From: an uncultured Bacilli bacterium
GTDB lineage: Bacteria; Bacillota_I; Bacilli_A; RF39; UBA660
Length of the DNA stretch: 9,266 bases
Direction of reading: 5' to 3'
Assembly: GCA_934096025.1 (NCBI GenBank)
Contig: CAKOLP010000027.1
Coordinates: forward strand, 1 to 9,266
The position numbers were made by a program, and so were the translations under genes. The notes under the pieces were generated by a model. That model had not been told where the DNA came from. It ran no database searches and saw only the letters and a program-made list of their open reading frames with translations. This document shows, in pieces, positions 6,095 to 9,266 of this stretch. How positions within the stretch are numbered: position 1 is the stretch's first letter; every line of letters starts with the position of its first letter.

Positions 6095-6856
6095 TTCTTC
6101 AGTTTTAAAAACATAATTAACTATATCAGATATATTTTGGCATTTCATAAATTCATCTTTATTATCAAGTAGCTTCGGAGGCAAGGAAATTAAAATAAAT
6201 AACAACTTCTTTTCATAAGCAAGTAATGGAAACTTATAAAAATATCTTTTTAATACTTCACTAAATTCTACATTAAGATAATGATCTAAAGACAAGTTAT
6301 TATGTACTACACTAACTCTAATTTTATTTTCATTAGATATTAATTCATACCATGAGTCTAATTCTTGCAAAGAAAACTCTAAAGAACTAATTATCTTATA
6401 ATAATTACACATAAATACATATGTTGAGGGACGCATAAAAACTTCTAAAAACCCACTTTCATACATTGTATTATAAATATTTTCTAGATAATTAATATTA
6501 CTTTTAATATCTTCATATATAGCTTTATATGTATCTTCACTAGTATTTTTAAAATAGCTAGTTTTATTATGCAAACTAGCTATTATCTCTGTTAAATCCA
6601 TTATTTTTTGTTCTTTAGGTATATTTAAAGAATTCAAGTATTCAAATACATTTACACCATCTCTAGAATCATCTATAAGCCTAGGGTATGCCCCGAAGCC
6701 CCGACTGGTCAAATATGTATATAACTCTCTTAAGTTCTTTTTTTTAGGTTTAATGATAAAATCTCCGGAAGTAGTTTCAAGTAATGTGGCATTTCCCTTT
6801 ATAGTATATCTATATGGTTTATAAATCGCTTTTAATATTTCTAAACTATTATTCAT
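6053..6856 (-). CDS. ysxE: YsxE/YutH-type spore coat kinase-like protein, apparently catalytically dead
   Basis: The 267-residue protein has an aminoglycoside-phosphotransferase/CotS-like layout: a nucleotide-lobe start (residues 17-36, YTIKGNATLLETTSGDFIIK), an RGF motif and DDSRDGVNVFEYL (52-74), a helical middle, and VVHNNLSLDHYLN (183-195) where kinases of this fold have HGDxxxxN. Here the catalytic Asp is Asn187 and the metal-binding Asn is His192. The helices starting near residue 200 follow almost at once, leaving little room for the usual Asp-containing strand, so phosphotransfer is unlikely. It follows spoVID with an 8-base overlap; in B. subtilis spoVID is likewise followed by ysxE, whose product belongs to the spore coat. 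I infer a coat structural or assembly role in the mother cell. YutH is the closest alternative name. Confidence 0.8.
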   Translation of the reverse strand: MNNSLEILKAIYKPYRYTIKGNATLLETTSGDFIIKPKKKNLRELYTYLTSRGFGAYPRLIDDSRDGVNVFEYLNSLNIPKEQKIMDLTEIIASLHNKTSYFKNTSEDTYKAIYEDIKSNINYLENIYNTMYESGFLEVFMRPSTYVFMCNYYKIISSLEFSLQELDSWYELISNENKIRVSVVHNNLSLDHYLNVEFSEVLKRYFYKFPLLAYEKKLLFILISLPPKLLDNKDEFMKCQNISDIVNYVFKTEELMRPYYTNEEQEK

Positions 6857-7619
6857 AACTTTCTGGTATTATTACTTTATCTTTAACACCTAAATTTGCC
6901 AAGTCATTATATTCTTTTAATATATTTTCTGTAACATTATATTTTACACATAGAGCTTCAATTGTATCTGTCTTTCTCATAATATGAACATGATAAGTAA
7001 TATATGTATCATCTTGCGTATTTATACTTCCTAAAATAGTTTCTTTAGCTTCTTCGGTAATATCTCTTTCATCATTTTTTTCTGCATCTTTTTGAAGTGG
7101 GTTTTCTTTGTTTTCTTTGGTATTATCTTGTTCTTCTTCAGTTTTTTCTTCTACTTTTTCTTCTGCTTTTGATTCTTTTATTTCCTCTTTTGTTTCTACT
7201 TCTATTTCTTTTTTATCATCATTTCTATTATCTAACTCATCTAAAATATCATCTAAAGAAGCAAGTTCCTCACTTGAGGCTAAAAAAATATCTTCTTTAA
7301 CTTCTTTTGCATTAACACTATATTCAATATTTACTCTTAAAGTATCATTATCTACTACTTCATAAGTAAAATTGACAATATCAAAATCAACACTAGACTC
7401 ATCGATTTTGTTAGGCAAACTCACAGAAAAAGGAAGTACATATGAAAATGATTCTTTATTTATACTTACTTCATGAACTTTGTATTCCCCCGATACAGTA
7501 AAGTTTCCTAGGACCTCTAAAGCATTAACCGTATAGTCATGTTCTAATGAAACACTTAAAATCTTTGCAATATTTGTTTTAAACTTAATATCTTTAGTAA
7601 AAGGTATTATTAAATTCAT
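6849..7619 (-). CDS. spoVID: SpoVID-like spore coat morphogenesis protein with C-terminal LysM
   Basis: I choose the ATG at 7619 (256 residues): AAGGAGA stands 8 bases upstream, while a GTG at 7703 would run back into the upstream terminator. Residues 1-105 fit the SpoVID N-terminal beta domain (MNLIIPFTKDIKF..., ILSVSLEHDYTV, VSGEYKV). Residues about 108-198 are an acidic, Glu/Lys-rich, probably unstructured linker. Residues 208-254 are a LysM motif (HIMRKTDTIEALCVKYNVT...). In B. subtilis SpoVID is made in the mother cell and drives encasement of the spore by coat proteins, binding the coat factor SafA and SpoIVA. That protein is about 575 residues, so this one is a compact version with a shortened linker. 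It overlaps the ysxE-like gene by 8 bases. A sigma-E-like promoter precedes it. Confidence 0.87.
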   Translation of the reverse strand: MNLIIPFTKDIKFKTNIAKILSVSLEHDYTVNALEVLGNFTVSGEYKVHEVSINKESFSYVLPFSVSLPNKIDESSVDFDIVNFTYEVVDNDTLRVNIEYSVNAKEVKEDIFLASSEELASLDDILDELDNRNDDKKEIEVETKEEIKESKAEEKVEEKTEEEQDNTKENKENPLQKDAEKNDERDITEEAKETILGSINTQDDTYITYHVHIMRKTDTIEALCVKYNVTENILKEYNDLANLGVKDKVIIPESYE

Positions 7620-7644
7620 ATTTTCTCTCTCCTTAACTAATAAC

Positions 7645-7672
7645 ACTATATGATATAAAAAAATATTTATAC
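7645..7672 (-). promoter_or_regulatory. Possible sigma-E-type promoter of spoVID-ysxE
   Basis: Minus strand: -10 CATATAGT (7652-7645) matches the sigma-E CATACAnT at six of seven fixed positions, with GTATAAA (7672-7666, ATA in place) 13 bases upstream. spoVID is sigma-E controlled in B. subtilis, which agrees. The same bases contain TATAGT, a fair sigma-A -10, but no good -35 stands 17 bases before it, so the assignment is tentative. Confidence 0.42.
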
Positions 7673-7679
7673 ATACAAA

Positions 7680-7697
7680 AGCCAGATTTCTCTGGCT
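7680..7697 (-). terminator. Hairpin terminator after the obg-ruvA-prepilin operon
   Basis: AGCCAGA (7697-7691), loop GAAA, and TCTGGCT (7686-7680) form a perfect 7-bp stem on the minus strand, then TTTTGTATGT. The stem includes part of the prepilin TAG stop. The stem is good and the U tract only moderate, so termination may be partial. The bases also fold on the plus strand, but no plus-strand gene ends here. Confidence 0.6.
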
Positions 7698-8127
7698 ACT
7701 CACTTTCTATGTACTTTGCATATACTAAATAATCATCAATATATATATAAACAAAATTATCATTCATATAATAGTTTTTATCTTCTTTATTTTTTCTATT
7801 ATCTATTAACACTTTATTATTTTCTTCATCTACTTCTTTTGTTTTAATATAATATCTATCAATTAATGAAGCTACCGTTACTTTTAAACATGGCTTATAA
7901 GTTACTGAATCAATCGTACAACTACTATTTAGGGATTCTAAATAACTTTTTTTATCTTCACCAAAATTAACTGCTGATTTTTCAATTAATGCAACATTAC
8001 TTTGATATAAATTTTCATTTATACTTTTTTTAACCCCACTAATACCTGTACTAGCTATAATCGTAATTAATGCTGTAATAACAATGACTGCTAAAATTTC
8101 AATTAATGTAAACCCTTTTTTATTCAT
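7696..8127 (-). CDS. Type IV prepilin (canonical GFTLIE signal)
   Basis: The 143-residue protein begins MNKKG, then FTLIEILAVIVITALITIIA: a textbook class III leader cut after Gly5, Phe at +1 and Glu at +5 (E10), with a hydrophobic helix to about residue 27. Two cysteines (C70, C80) can close a disulfide in the small globular part, which ends with a Tyr-rich strand. Size and signal fit a major pilin or a ComGC-like pseudopilin; it is the most canonical of the four pilin-like proteins here and could form the shaft for which the block at 5759-3738 provides minor subunits (inference). The ATG lies 2 bases after the ruvA stop with no clear ribosome site, so it probably depends on translation of ruvA. 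It takes the place where ruvB often sits. Confidence 0.92.
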   Translation of the reverse strand: MNKKGFTLIEILAVIVITALITIIASTGISGVKKSINENLYQSNVALIEKSAVNFGEDKKSYLESLNSSCTIDSVTYKPCLKVTVASLIDRYYIKTKEVDEENNKVLIDNRKNKEDKNYYMNDNFVYIYIDDYLVYAKYIESE

Positions 8128-8129
8128 AT

Positions 8130-8687
8130 CTAATTAAGTAAAAGTTTTAATGCTTCTTTTACTTGTTCCTCCAATGTCAATTCTTTATTTATTCTGCCTA
8201 TTATCTTTTTAATTTCACTTTGTTTGTATCCAAGAGCAACTAATGTTTCAATCACGTCTTCTGTATCTTCCGTATTAATATCTGTACTTACTTGAATATC
8301 AATTTTTCCTTTTAAATCTAGTATTATTTGTCTAGCTAGCTTTTCCCCTACTTTTGGAAATTTCTTTAAATAAAGAATATTTTCTCTTTCTATTGCATCT
8401 TTAATACCAGCTATTGAACCAGTTGCCATAATTGGTAAAGCTATCTTAGGCCCCAATCCTTTTACACTAATTAGTTTTAAAAATAATGCTTGTTCTTCCC
8501 TAGTCTTAAAGCCATATAAACTATACTCATCTTCACTTATTTTATTATAAAGATATACTTTGTACTCATTATTTACTTCAAAACTAAAAGGATTAGCAAC
8601 AAAAACATGAAAACCAATTTTATTTACTTCTACTACGATAGAATCATTTAATATATCTGTAACATTACCAATAATATAATTATACAT
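8130..8687 (-). CDS. ruvA: Holliday junction branch migration complex subunit RuvA
   Basis: RuvA binds four-way DNA junctions as a tetramer and loads the RuvB motor in recombinational repair. The 185-residue protein has all three domains: an OB fold (about 1-62, MYNYIIGNVTDI..., EYSLYGFKT), tandem helix-hairpin-helix motifs (LISVKGLGPKIA at 72-83 and FPKVGEKLARQI at 110-121), and the C-terminal RuvB-binding helices (about 140-185, TLVALGYKQSEI). Length is slightly below the usual 190-205. The ATG has AGGAG 6 bases upstream, and the gene starts 9 bases after obg, so they are likely one operon. ruvB is not downstream in the window. Confidence 0.97.
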   Translation of the reverse strand: MYNYIIGNVTDILNDSIVVEVNKIGFHVFVANPFSFEVNNEYKVYLYNKISEDEYSLYGFKTREEQALFLKLISVKGLGPKIALPIMATGSIAGIKDAIERENILYLKKFPKVGEKLARQIILDLKGKIDIQVSTDINTEDTEDVIETLVALGYKQSEIKKIIGRINKELTLEEQVKEALKLLLN

Positions 8688-8696
8688 AAACTACTC

Positions 8697-9266
8697 CTAA
8701 TCTTTAAATGTAAACAAATAATCTAATATTTGAACTTCATCGCCTTTTTTTGCCCCTAATTTTTCTAACTCATCTTCAATACCCATACCCTTAAATTTAC
8801 GAGCAAATCTTAAAACCCCCTCATCTTCATTGAATTTTGTCATAAGTAGTAACGTTTCTATTTCCTTGCCACTTACAATCCAAATGTTTCCATCACGTTT
8901 AATATTATAAGGTTTTATATCTTCATATTTATATAATTTAAAAGACTCTTTATTATATAAATTAACTTCCGGTATGTCTTTTAGGGCTTCCCCTAATTTA
9001 TTTATAAGGTTATCTATGCCCTCCATATTATAAGCAGATATTCCTGCAACCTCAACATCCTTAAAAGTTTCTTTAAAACGTTTCAGGTTACTTTGGGCAT
9101 CAGGTAAATCCATTTTACTAGCTACTACTATCTCTTTTTTCTCTTTTAAATATTCACTATATTTTTCTATTTCATTTCTAATAATTTTATAATCATTTAT
9201 AGGATCTCTGCCTTCGCTTGCCCCCATATCTACAACATGAGCTAAAATCTTTGTCCGCATAGCGTG
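8697..9266 (-). CDS. obg: GTPase Obg/CgtA, C-terminal 189 residues (5' end beyond the window)
   Basis: Obg is an essential ribosome-associated GTPase that acts in 50S assembly and stress signalling; in B. subtilis it also affects sporulation. Visible are the second half of the G domain (AHVVDMGASEGRDPINDY, the G4 region VVASKMDLPDA, the G5 element GISA) and the OCT domain (about fragment residues 107-189, ending LLMTKFNEDEG...GDEVQILDYLFTFKD). The G4 motif, usually NKxD, reads SKMD (fragment residue 50): AGT in place of AAT, a single base. The reading frame continues through the right edge, so the gene is cut by the window and not truncated. Confidence 0.97.
   Translation of the reverse strand, partial: HAMRTKILAHVVDMGASEGRDPINDYKIIRNEIEKYSEYLKEKKEIVVASKMDLPDAQSNLKRFKETFKDVEVAGISAYNMEGIDNLINKLGEALKDIPEVNLYNKESFKLYKYEDIKPYNIKRDGNIWIVSGKEIETLLLMTKFNEDEGVLRFARKFKGMGIEDELEKLGAKKGDEVQILDYLFTFKD

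Noticed and set aside
7097..7365. Plus-strand Leu- or Ser-rich frames
   Set aside because: They are the antisense of the repetitive Glu/Lys linker of SpoVID; the composition is explained by those codons.
7620..7703. GTG start at 7703 giving a 28-residue N-terminal extension of SpoVID
   Set aside because: It would overlap the prepilin 3' end and the terminator, and the ATG at 7619 has a good ribosome site and fits the family start.
1..9266. Alternative genetic code with TGA as Trp, suggested by the absence of TGA stops in these genes
   Set aside because: Trp is encoded by TGG throughout and no gene needs an in-frame TGA; a dozen genes in AT-rich DNA is too small a sample.
1..9266. CRISPR arrays, tRNA or rRNA genes, insertion sequences, phage attachment sites
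   Set aside because: I saw no regularly spaced repeats, cloverleaf sequences, transposase or integrase genes, or terminal inverted repeats.

Overview
The window comes from a low-GC, Gram-positive, endospore-forming bacterium of the Bacillota, probably a Bacilli- or Erysipelotrichia-like lineage. The evidence is very AT-rich DNA, AGGAGG-type ribosome sites, three spore-related proteins (a SpoVID homologue, a YsxE/YutH-type coat kinase-like protein and a YlbJ-type membrane protein), and a Gram-positive thioester adhesin. Complete genes end in TAA or TAG and use TGG for Trp, so the standard bacterial code fits. I cannot name the genus. Eleven of the thirteen genes lie on the minus strand, so the text below runs from high to low coordinates.

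Block A (9266-7680, minus): the 3' part of obg, then ruvA, then a canonical type IV prepilin (GFTLIE), closely spaced like an operon. It ends in a hairpin that overlaps the prepilin stop codon. ruvB does not follow ruvA. Block B (7672-5830, minus): a short spoVID and an overlapping ysxE-like gene, the same pair and order as in Bacillus subtilis. A sigma-E-like promoter may lie in front, and a good rho-independent terminator lies behind. A 57-residue membrane protein is encoded on the plus strand inside the 3' untranslated part of this transcript and overlaps the ysxE end.

Block C (5811-3738, minus): a well-formed sigma-A promoter drives three tightly coupled minor-pseudopilin-like genes. The middle one is the largest. 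It lacks the Glu at +5 and carries an extracellular domain resembling DUF6273, which suggests a capping or tip subunit. No assembly ATPase, platform protein or prepilin peptidase is in the window, so the pilus or competence machinery must be encoded elsewhere.

Block D (3761-1882): ylbJ (plus) and ylbL (minus, a PDZ plus Lon-type protease) are divergent. The ylbL promoter lies over the ylbJ ribosome site and start codon. ylbJ overlaps the last pseudopilin gene tail to tail.

Block E (1867-1, minus): an unrecognised 226-residue protein whose Shine-Dalgarno is inside a hairpin, then, by a TAATG stop/start overlap, a secreted protein with a thioester domain and repeated Cna-B/SpaA-like domains that runs off the left edge. 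Blocks A and C together with block E suggest a cell-surface attachment theme (pilus-like filament plus covalent adhesin) next to spore coat genes. That link is inferred from proximity only.
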